DNA from: Lachnospiraceae bacterium C10
GTDB taxonomy: Bacteria > Bacillota > Clostridia > Lachnospirales > Lachnospiraceae
Direction: 5' to 3'
Assembly: GCA_900100095.1 (NCBI GenBank)
Contig: FMTN01000019.1
Span: forward strand, 1 to 48,131
Length of the DNA: 48,131 nucleotides
This document shows, piece by piece, positions 42,351 to 48,131 of the stretch; within the stretch, counting starts at the first letter, position 1, and every line of letters begins with the position of its first letter. A model generated the notes under the pieces. It was given only the letters and a program-made list of their open reading frames with translations, made no database searches and was not told where the DNA came from. Both the position numbers and the translations under genes were made by a program.

Positions 42351-43562
42351 TCAACGAACTCTGATCTGGTCAGTTCCTAAATTAAAAAAAGTAATCTTTC
42401 CTGTCTTATCCACATAACCGTCTGTTCCAAGCGATGTCCAGAGAGGATGCTTCTTATCCCTCTTTACGTTATGCAAGGTATTATAGAATGCCTTTCCAAA
42501 CTTCCCTGAATCAAGCTTCAGGCGAAGCAGACCGCTTTCAATCGGGTAGGTAAGGCTGCCGTTTGCATAGACCGGCGTAGACTCCCGGACAATAGCTCCT
42601 TTGTGCGTAGCCCGGTCTATGATTTTACCATTTTTATCGACGAGGTAAAAGCATGTTTTCTTCTTATCCCTCTGTAAGCCGGCAATCACAAACAAATCAC
42701 TTCCCGGAATTTCGGTCACACTATACGTGTAATATGTAAGCTTAAGTTTCCTTGGCGAAACAAATCGTCCCAGTTTATTATGAACCGGATCATAAGACCG
42801 CCAGCATAGAGAGGCGTATGTTTTCCCCTTGCAATACCGTTGCCATACCAGCATGGAAGACTTATGATTCGCAGCCGTCAAAGGCCACCAGTCTCTTGTC
42901 TTTTCCTGAACAGCAACCCTGCGCCGTGCCAGAATCTTACCTTCGGTGGAAAGAGTCGCGACATAGACATCGTCTCCCGTGCCAAGTTGATCCACGCCTC
43001 CGCCATCAACCCATCCGTCGCTATAGAAAACAACAAACCGCTGATCCGTTGCACTGGCGTGACCGGAATGTCCACCCATGGCAATAGTGGAAGGATATTG
43101 CCTGATCACATGCCAGTCCTTGTCATATACCGCATAGCGCTGTGCCAGTGTATATTCCCCGGCATCATTCCCGTCTTCGAAGGTTACAATATAGTTTCCG
43201 TTTCCGGCAACCGCTGCGCTGGCCGGCTCCTGTGCCTCCGGTGCCTGAATAAGGGGCTGACTTCCCGGCAGGCGGCCGTTCTTATCGTATGTTACTTCCC
43301 ACTTCTTCGGAAGACGAATATGAAACACATCATGGGTCCAGTTTCCATCGGAATCAACACCCTTTTCGTAGGCATCAGACCAAATCAAATCCCATTTGTC
43401 GTTCACAGGATTGTGTAGCATCTGTAAACCGTGGGCATAACAGCGGTTATCCTCGGCTGCGTCAGAAGGCACAACCGTCGAAAGAAACACCATTACAGAA
43501 ATCATGCAAAGGGAAAGGATCGCTTTCACCCCGGTTTTTTTATTGAAAAAGATTGCGCGCAT
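42351..43562 (-). CDS. Secreted protein with propeller-like repeats, unknown function
   Basis: The start at 43562 is chosen because AGGAGG lies 8 bases before it; a longer frame from 43625 lies within the recombinase gene. The 403-residue product has a signal peptide (about 1-37, ending near SDAA). Repeated beta-strand blocks of the kind YAVYDKDWHVIRQY, VYVATLSTEGKILARRR, FYLVDKNGKIIDRA and GYVDKTGKITFFNLG suggest a beta-propeller. No catalytic motif is evident. Its first 23 bases overlap the end of the recombinase gene, so the two are coupled. It may bind a surface or extracellular ligand; no closer function can be given. Confidence 0.7.
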   Translation of the reverse strand: MRAIFFNKKTGVKAILSLCMISVMVFLSTVVPSDAAEDNRCYAHGLQMLHNPVNDKWDLIWSDAYEKGVDSDGNWTHDVFHIRLPKKWEVTYDKNGRLPGSQPLIQAPEAQEPASAAVAGNGNYIVTFEDGNDAGEYTLAQRYAVYDKDWHVIRQYPSTIAMGGHSGHASATDQRFVVFYSDGWVDGGGVDQLGTGDDVYVATLSTEGKILARRRVAVQEKTRDWWPLTAANHKSSMLVWQRYCKGKTYASLCWRSYDPVHNKLGRFVSPRKLKLTYYTYSVTEIPGSDLFVIAGLQRDKKKTCFYLVDKNGKIIDRATHKGAIVRESTPVYANGSLTYPIESGLLRLKLDSGKFGKAFYNTLHNVKRDKKHPLWTSLGTDGYVDKTGKITFFNLGTDQIRVR

Positions 43563-44598
43563 TTCGAATTTCCTCCTCTGTCGCTTCCGCGTAAATGGTC
43601 GTGGTGGAAATATCCTCATGTCCAAGGAGTTTCTGTGTCAGAGACAGATTCCCTCCCGTCTTCTTAAGAGACTGCATTGCAAAACTATGCCTTAAGGAAT
43701 GGGCACTGAAATTTCCGGCGTAGGTAATGCCGCTGGCCAGAGCGTACTTTTTCACCAGATTCTCAACCGAACGCACCGAAAGCCGCTGGCCCTTATGTGC
43801 TCCCTGTGCCACAAGAAAAAGTGCATGCTCGGACGCATCCGGCTGATACAGCGGTCGAACATTTTCCATGTACTCCGTTAATTCCTCTGCGATGACATCA
43901 CTGAAGAAAATCTCAGCTTCCTTGTTTCCCTTCCTGATCACCTGAAAGGATTTACTCTTAAAATTAATATCCTCCAGATCCAGGGCGATACATTCCGACA
44001 CACGAATTCCTGTCATCCCAAGGAGGCGACATATCATATAATCACGATATGCGGTATGAAACCGTTCTCTGGTACTGAGCATCTTCGGAGAAAGCCCCTC
44101 CCCGGATAAGATATTCCGATAAAACGTCTCATTCTCATCCCCGACGAGATAATACGGCCGCCGAACCTTCTCGTGATGGCGTTCCACAAATTGAAAAGGA
44201 TTCTTCTGTATCTCTTCCCGTTTGTATAAAAAGCCAAAATAGGCATTCAACGCACTGATATAAACCTCCACGGTATTATTCTTATTGGACTTACCGGGAC
44301 GATCCAACTGATGCGCCTTCAGATATGCAAGAAACGAATCCACATCATCCAATGTAATCCGGTTCAATTCTTCTCCGGTAATCTGCTGTAACGGCTTATC
44401 TTCAAAGGCTTCATGATTCGCCTGCAAGTATAGAAAAAAAGCACGAATCATCCTGACATAGGTTATGGTTGTCCGGCTGGATTTGGTTCTGGCTGTGGAT
44501 GTAATATATCGATCCACAGAAACCGGAAGTTCTGCCAGCATTTCTCTGATTTTAAATTGATTGCTTGCATCCAGCCCGTCTCTGTATTCGCGTGCCAT
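43540..44598 (-). CDS. xerS: XerS-like tyrosine recombinase
   Basis: This site-specific recombinase of 352 residues starts at ATG 44598, after AGGAAGGG. The N-terminal core-binding domain (VDRYI, FFLYLQ, LDDVDSFLAYL) is followed by a catalytic domain with R199 (GIRVSE), a lysine in VIRKGNKE, H300 and R303 (SAHSLRHSFA), H327 (LLGHED) and the nucleophile Y336 (TTTIYA). Length and layout match XerS, the single recombinase that resolves chromosome dimers in streptococci, better than phage integrases. A 32-base inverted repeat of recombination-site form lies 83 bases upstream. An integrase of a mobile element remains possible, because the next 3.5 kb is accessory DNA. Confidence 0.85.
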   Translation of the reverse strand: MAREYRDGLDASNQFKIREMLAELPVSVDRYITSTARTKSSRTTITYVRMIRAFFLYLQANHEAFEDKPLQQITGEELNRITLDDVDSFLAYLKAHQLDRPGKSNKNNTVEVYISALNAYFGFLYKREEIQKNPFQFVERHHEKVRRPYYLVGDENETFYRNILSGEGLSPKMLSTRERFHTAYRDYMICRLLGMTGIRVSECIALDLEDINFKSKSFQVIRKGNKEAEIFFSDVIAEELTEYMENVRPLYQPDASEHALFLVAQGAHKGQRLSVRSVENLVKKYALASGITYAGNFSAHSLRHSFAMQSLKKTGGNLSLTQKLLGHEDISTTTIYAEATEEEIRNARNLFQ

Positions 44599-44680
44599 AG
44601 CATATCCCTTCCTGTGCAAATTCCTCAGAAAACATACTCAGTATAGCACAGGAACGGTTCCTACGCATGTTTTCAGGTGT

Positions 44681-44712
44681 ACTATTCGTAATACAGATAT
44701 TATGCGAATAGT
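44681..44712. other. Candidate dif-like recombination site
   Basis: ACTATTCG...CGAATAGT arms continue inward as TAATA and TTATG around a six-base centre (CAGATA), giving a 13-6-13 arrangement. The TTATG next to the centre also occurs in the right arms of known dif sites. It sits just upstream of the xerS-like gene. It could also be an operator of that gene, which also has a GGAAC-GGTTCC palindrome near 44650. Confidence 0.5.
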
Positions 44713-44742
44713 TGTGTTGCATATAAAACATTCTCTTTCTTT

Positions 44743-44820
44743 TCAGGCAAGCTTGTGTTCGATAACCTCGCTGCCACCCATATCGATCAGATCCAGTATA
44801 TTTACTACTACAGGAGACAT
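44743..44820 (-). pseudogene. Truncated 25-residue remnant, possibly GNAT-like partner gene
   Basis: ATG 44820 directly follows the stop codon of the small gene at 45012-44821. Its 25 codons read MSPVVVNILDLIDMGGSEVI and end at a TGA after HKLA. From memory, this opening resembles the start of GNAT-like proteins encoded behind similar small genes, which continue for about 150 residues. Here the frame stops and unrelated sequence with the dif-like site follows. The rest of the gene has been lost. The family assignment is tentative. Confidence 0.4.
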
Positions 44821-45012
44821 TTAAAGTGCAGCCTCCTTTTTCCACATATCTATTATATGGCTGATCTTATTCGGATCGGTCTCTACCTTAGTCTTGGGCT
44901 TATCTCCAGTCTTATAAGGATCAGCAATAGATGCCTCTATCGCTGAAATAAAAGCTTCTGCCTTTTTGGGGTCATTTATAACCACATTATGAAAAATGCT
45001 TGATGTAGCCAT
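44821..45012 (-). CDS. Small antitoxin-like protein
   Basis: This 63-residue protein (MATSSIFHNVVINDPKKAEAF) has a strong AAAGGAGGTG ribosome site and its own promoter. It has a lysine-rich, probably disordered middle and no recognised domain. Its position directly before a second short frame suggests the first gene of a two-gene toxin-antitoxin-like unit whose second gene is truncated here. The antitoxin role is inferred. Confidence 0.6.
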   Translation of the reverse strand: MATSSIFHNVVINDPKKAEAFISAIEASIADPYKTGDKPKTKVETDPNKISHIIDMWKKEAAL

Positions 45013-45065
45013 ATCGGCACCTCCTTTTCTTCTTTATCGGCATTTCTGCCTACCTACTCCGCTTT

Positions 45066-45094
45066 ATTGTATGCAAGAAAGCGGGATTTTTCAA
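45066..45094 (-). promoter_or_regulatory. Sigma-A promoter of the small antitoxin-like gene
   Basis: On the minus strand: TTGAAA, exactly 17 bases, TACAAT, about 54 bases before the start codon at 45012. Confidence 0.7.
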
Positions 45095-45154
45095 CGGTAA
45101 TTTGAACTCTTCACTTGACATTTTTTCTAACGAAAATGGTACATTTAACACAAA

Positions 45155-45247
45155 CTATTCAAGGTTTTTTCCTCCAATTACTAAAGCAATTCCACAATCT
45201 GCAAGACACTTTTTTATCCTTGGGCAGAATTCCTTTGGCTTAAGCAT
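45155..45247 (-). pseudogene. Fragment of an ImmA/IrrE-type metallopeptidase region
   Basis: The frame reads MLKPKEFCPRIKKCLADCGIALV and then changes to unrelated residues before TAG. The same coding segment in the copy at 47948 runs on into FLPHLKGSFLQGASFMDG and a HELAH metal site. This is therefore the broken middle of a HigA-ImmA-type protein whose 3' part has been lost at about 45179. Confidence 0.6.
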
Positions 45248-45363
45248 GGTCATTTTTCACTATAACGAAATTGTTTCGCCAGCACTACATCTGCATCCAT
45301 CGCATTTTCTGCTTCAGCTTTAATAATCTTCTCTCTATAGATTGCTTCAAGGTTATTCCAGAA
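45179..45363. repeat. Direct repeat, left copy
   Basis: About 185 bases match 47948-48131 with roughly seven differences and one indel. The shared part covers the end of the HTH antitoxin region and the start of the peptidase region. The match ends sharply at 45179 and runs off the right window edge in the other copy. Confidence 0.85.
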
Positions 45364-45567
45364 CTTAGCCGGAACACCTAAAACCACCTCTAACCTGACC
45401 GCGGTCTCCGGTGTAAGCTGTACCTCACCGTTAATGAGCCTACTGATATGCTTCTCGGACATATCCATCCTGGCTGCAAACTCCTTTTGACTCATGCCCC
45501 TGTCATTCAACTGCTCTTTAATTGTTGCCCCAGGTGGCGTTGCAATATAACTGCGACTTCTCACCAT
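45250..45567 (-). pseudogene. higA: HigA-family HTH antitoxin, truncated
   Basis: This 105-residue XRE-type DNA-binding protein has GATIKEQLNDRGMSQKEFAARMDMSEKHISRLINGEVQLTPETAVRLEVVLGVPAKFW, the usual HigA helix-turn-helix. The start is supported by AAGGAGGT. It stops after RYSEK. Related longer proteins carry an ImmA/IrrE peptidase domain after this point, and such a fragment lies just downstream in another frame. It may still repress transcription. It lies 32 bases after a HigB toxin remnant, in the toxin-first order of higBA operons. Confidence 0.7.
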
Positions 45568-45599
45568 AGTGCTACCTCCTTACCTTGCCATATTGACTA

Positions 45600-45755
45600 T
45601 TAATGATAATCAACTATTTCCAAAATATGTGCTATTTGAATTTCGTCACCATTTTTCTCGAATACCAGTCTGTACGGATGAACCAAATCCACAGCGTACT
45701 GCCCTTTCCGATTCTGTGTAAGAGGGTGACATCGTCCAATATGGAACTGGATCAT
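45600..45755 (-). pseudogene. higB: HigB/RelE-type toxin, C-terminal remnant
   Basis: The last 51 codons of a HigB-like RNase are present: RCHPLTQNRKGQYAVDL, then HPYRLVFEKNGDE and ILEIVDYH before TAA. In intact relatives about 50 more residues precede this. Here they are replaced by the end of the gene at 45752-46123, whose stop overlaps an in-frame ATG. The toxin should be inactive, leaving its antitoxin behind. Confidence 0.72.
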
Positions 45756-46123
45756 ATAGTTCTACCTATATCTTTAAGCTGCTTTTGTGCTTCTGCTAAT
45801 TTCTTATTCAACTCTATTTCAAGCCATTCGTTAAAATCTAATCCTGTGTTTTTTTCAATAACCCCTTTGATTTCTATTGGATTATCCAAATCCCATACAT
45901 TAATATTGAAAGTATGATAAATGATTCCATTCACGTATGTGTTCATTCCTGAGATAGAACGAAGTTTTGAGCCCGGCACCATGGAAGAACAATCAATTAA
46001 TGCTTGCTGAAGCCTGCTATATAATCCATAATTGTATTCTCCTAAATGCACATCTTTAATATATAATTTTTTCATTTCCTTACTGTTAGGATCAAGTTTT
46101 TCTGCTTCAAAAAAAGCCTTCAT
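45752..46123 (-). CDS. Unknown 123-residue protein of the accessory region
   Basis: The start follows AGAAAGGA. The product is a mixed alpha/beta protein with no recognised family: KKLYIKDVHLGEYNYGLYSRL, then VPGSKLRSISGMNTYVNG, and a charged helical end. An alternative start at the internal ATG of MKKLYIKD would remove 16 residues. It is AT-rich like its upstream neighbours and joined abruptly to the HigB remnant. It may be a further member of the DUF3990 module. Confidence 0.55.
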   Translation of the reverse strand: MKAFFEAEKLDPNSKEMKKLYIKDVHLGEYNYGLYSRLQQALIDCSSMVPGSKLRSISGMNTYVNGIIYHTFNINVWDLDNPIEIKGVIEKNTGLDFNEWLEIELNKKLAEAQKQLKDIGRTI

Positions 46124-46227
46124 AAATAAAATCCTTTCTGACTAATGGACACCGTTCCTATTTAATATGTCATATTCTCTGCGCCCGTCAATGATATTGA
46201 CGATTACACCTTTTTCGTCTTAACAAT

Positions 46228-46713
46228 TTATTGTTCTTTTCGTATCCGCCTAAATATTTCATATTGGCGTTTCAACTCCGTCTCTTCATCGACAATCATT
46301 TCTTTTGCTTCTAATATTCTCTCAATTGCCTGAGCAGGGTCCATCGTATGATACGGCAAAAATAAGCCACGTAATTCTTTTGGTTTTACTATTTTATATA
46401 CTTGTGCAGAAGACATTTCATAAGTAAATGCAAAATATCTATAAATATATCCAATCCAATATATTTCATTTCGAGTATATTTAACTGATCCATAATTTGA
46501 AATTCCATACTCTTCATTAATTAGCTCTAAAATATCATTTGCTTGGATATTGCTCTCTAAAATAGATTCGTTATCAAACCTCTTTGCTATTTCACTTTTC
46601 ATAAATCGCCTGATAAAAATTTCCGAACTTGTGTCCATTTTATCTATTGAATTTTCAAATGTTTCTGCCTGTAACTTACATAAGAGTAATCCATCCTTTG
46701 ATATTTTCCTCAT
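46228..46713 (-). CDS. Probable partner protein of the HTH-DUF3990 gene
   Basis: This 161-residue, mostly helical, charged protein (MRKISKDGLLLCKLQAETF, then NEIYWIGYIYRYFAFTYEMSS) has no family I can name firmly. It starts 14 bases after the DUF3990 gene and shares its AT-rich composition. It is likely the second member of a toxin-antitoxin-like pair. The downstream gap 46124-46227 holds only a palindrome CGTCAATGATATTGACG (46186-46202). Confidence 0.6.
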   Translation of the reverse strand: MRKISKDGLLLCKLQAETFENSIDKMDTSSEIFIRRFMKSEIAKRFDNESILESNIQANDILELINEEYGISNYGSVKYTRNEIYWIGYIYRYFAFTYEMSSAQVYKIVKPKELRGLFLPYHTMDPAQAIERILEAKEMIVDEETELKRQYEIFRRIRKEQ

Positions 46714-46727
46714 GCATCTACACCTCT

Positions 46728-47582
46728 TTACTCCAAAATCTCATCAATATATCGACCTTGGCCTCTATACTGGCGTTTTGCCAATTTTACCTTGTCATCT
46801 CCAAGTTTTGTCTCTTCAAGTCTTATATTCTTATAGTATTCACGCTCGTTAGCAGAAATATAACAACGTTCTACAATTTTCACCTGCGAAGCAGCCATTT
46901 CACTAATAAAGATATATTGCATTCCAAGATTTGTTGCTGCCAAACAGTGTTTACACTGCTCATCTGTAAGCTCCCCTGCGATAAATGAATTAATAATCTG
47001 GAACATACGATTATCTGCAATTGGCGCAATTATATAATCACAATCCCTTGACTCCTTCACAAGTGCCTGAATTTTTGGATGATTTTTATATTCATCAAGC
47101 GTTCCTCTGTAATATGCGATTGTCATCATCCATTCTTGGTCAACCTCATATCTTTTGCATTTCAAATCCTTATCATCAAAGCTCAAATAATAAACAGATG
47201 AATTGTTAAAACCTGATACAAACGAAATTGCTTGTTCATAGCTTTCACCGGTATAAAATCCTTGGCCAAAATCATTGTTATTTCTACCATGGTGAACATC
47301 TATATTCCCAATAATTTCGCCTTTAGCACCATGAAACAATAGTTTCGAATTTTTTCCTAAGTCATCTCTCCAAAACATTTCTTTTAACTTATTAATTTTT
47401 ATCTTTTTATTAAAAGAATATGCATATACACTCTCTAAAAGTTTTGGTGATGGTTCTGTTTTCCCTAGCTCACTTCTTGAAATAGTTATTCTATCTACGC
47501 CAAGTTGATTCGCAAATTCACTTTGCGAAAGATTTAAGAGCTCGCGAATTGATTTTATGTCCTTTGAAAAATTATAGTTCAT
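46728..47582 (-). CDS. HTH-DUF3990 fusion protein, probable ADP-ribosyltransferase-fold toxin
   Basis: This 284-residue protein starts with an XRE helix-turn-helix (residues about 8-60: RELLNLSQSEFANQLGVDR, TISRSELGKTEPSP). A DUF3990 domain follows: LLFHGAKGEI, then HGRNNNDFGQGFYTGES, QAISFVSGF and the later CDYIIAPIADNRMF. DUF3990 is related to the ADP-ribosyltransferase fold, with its opening histidine and the GFYTG loop. The fusion of regulator and toxin-like domain in one chain is notable. Two 32-base repeats lie upstream as likely binding sites for its own HTH. Low GC suggests recent transfer. Confidence 0.75.
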   Translation of the reverse strand: MNYNFSKDIKSIRELLNLSQSEFANQLGVDRITISRSELGKTEPSPKLLESVYAYSFNKKIKINKLKEMFWRDDLGKNSKLLFHGAKGEIIGNIDVHHGRNNNDFGQGFYTGESYEQAISFVSGFNNSSVYYLSFDDKDLKCKRYEVDQEWMMTIAYYRGTLDEYKNHPKIQALVKESRDCDYIIAPIADNRMFQIINSFIAGELTDEQCKHCLAATNLGMQYIFISEMAASQVKIVERCYISANEREYYKNIRLEETKLGDDKVKLAKRQYRGQGRYIDEILE

Positions 47583-47595
47583 TTCATCTACCTCT

Positions 47596-47666
47596 AACTT
47601 ATTTGTAACATATTACTCAAACAAGTTCAATCAAAACTTATTTGTAACATATTGCTCAAACAAGTT
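47596..47666. promoter_or_regulatory. Two 32-bp repeats upstream of the HTH-DUF3990 gene
   Basis: AACTTATTTGTAACATATT and CTCAAACAAGTT form one unit (47596-47627). It is repeated at 47635-47666 with a single base change, a 39-base period. Each unit has imperfect inverted ends (AACTTATTTG/CAAACAAGTT). On the minus strand, TTGAAC-17-TACAAA can be read across them, so they may be operators overlapping the promoter. Confidence 0.6.
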
Positions 47667-47689
47667 TGACTTCACTGAAAAAGACCAGC

Positions 47690-48131
47690 TTACACCGTTC
47701 CTCTCCATCTATCACATTCCCTTGCCAGCTCGCCACAAAACTGCTAAGCATAAGGGGCTTTCTCATCTTCTTCCGATGTACCATTCGTCTGCCCTACATG
47801 GCCGAGAACAATATGTGCGAGTTCGTGAAATAAACTGAACCAAAACTTGTCAGCATCCTTTCCCCTTGCTGTAAGTCCAACAACAATCTTATTTCCATCC
47901 ATAAAGGAAGCTCCCTGAAGAAAAGATCCTTTAAGATGCGGCAGAAATACTAAAGCAATTCCACAATCTGCAAGACAATTTTTATCTTTGGGCAGAATTC
48001 CTTTTGCTTAAGCATGGTCATATTTCACTATAAGGGAATTGTTTCGCCAGCACTACATCTGCATCCATCGCATTTTCTGCTTCAGCTTTAATAATCTTCT
48101 CTCTATAGATTGCTTCAAGGTTATTCCAGAA
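47690..48131 (-). pseudogene. HigA-ImmA/IrrE-type antitoxin pseudogene, runs off the window
   Basis: Read from the right edge, the frame contains the HigA end (FWNNLEA), the same internal deletion as the left copy, then a frameshift near 47970. The peptidase part follows: LADCGIALVFLPHLKGSFLQ, GLTARGKDADKFWFSLFHELAHIVLGHV and QFCGELARECDRWRGTV. The zinc-binding HELAH (47813-47827) is intact, but a TAG at 47744-47746 interrupts the frame where tryptophan is expected. With the frameshift and stop it cannot make the full protein. Confidence 0.72.
47948..48131. repeat. Direct repeat, right copy
   Basis: This matches 45179-45363 at about 96 percent and probably continues past the window edge. The two copies enclose the HTH-DUF3990 gene group. 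Confidence 0.85.

Noticed and set aside
44552-44845. 97-codon minus-strand frame upstream of the recombinase
   Set aside because: It overlaps the dif-like palindrome and the recombinase start, reads as low-quality protein, and the small gene at 44821-45012 with a strong ribosome site uses another frame.
47596-47666. Two 32-base repeats taken as a CRISPR remnant
   Set aside because: Only two units with a 7-base gap; position just before an HTH gene fits operators.

Overview
The window looks like a chromosomal segment of a strictly anaerobic gut-type Bacillota, most likely Lachnospiraceae. This is inferred from moderate GC, GTG/TTG starts with strong AGGAGG-type ribosome sites, a TAXI-type TRAP transporter, rubrerythrin, TrpB2, a second RsmH-like gene and a XerS-like recombinase. 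No genus can be named from sequence alone.

Layout. 1-870: a long hairpin, a possible tiny ORF, tRNA-Met(CAT) with its own promoter and terminator, and a run of GC-rich palindromes. 875-4580: secreted Fn3-like protein, zinc-type transporter zupT with a small membrane protein (minus), and a MocR regulator. 4593-8261: a TAXI/TRAP uptake operon ending in a cytidylate-kinase-like protein. 8374-13918: an EAL-REC protein, a hybrid histidine kinase and an HPt protein that look like one phosphorelay. 13913-15992: TRIC-type channel (minus), cysteine hydrolase, iron-sulfur-flavoprotein-like reductase. 16019-22839: two ABC exporters around one OmpR/HK two-component system. 23015-24949: a second, membrane-bound hybrid kinase.

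The most unusual block is 24986-35980. A promoter and a terminator-containing leader precede a NifH-like protein with both [4Fe-4S] cysteines. Two nitrogenase component-1-like proteins follow, then HypF, HypC, HypD, HypE, a TM1266-like small protein and two more component-1-like proteins. Genes overlap or nearly abut, so one operon is likely. No [NiFe]-hydrogenase subunit, HypA/HypB, HydEFG or NifENB is encoded in the window. My reading is a nitrogenase-like enzyme system coupled to Fe(CN)2CO synthesis, with an unknown substrate. A second RsmH-like methyltransferase overlaps the end of the operon.

37201-41799 holds trpB2, rubrerythrin and an amino-acid ABC transporter. At about 41.8 kb gene orientation switches from mostly plus to all minus. 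A XerS-like recombinase with a 32-bp inverted-repeat site just upstream lies 3 kb further on. Together these suggest the replication terminus and a dif-like site. 44.7-48.1 kb is a low-GC accessory stretch: a small antitoxin-like gene with a truncated partner, relics of a HigB/HigA-ImmA-type module, an HTH-DUF3990 gene with a probable partner, and a second damaged copy of the HigA-ImmA relic, so that a direct repeat of about 185 bp flanks the DUF3990 genes.
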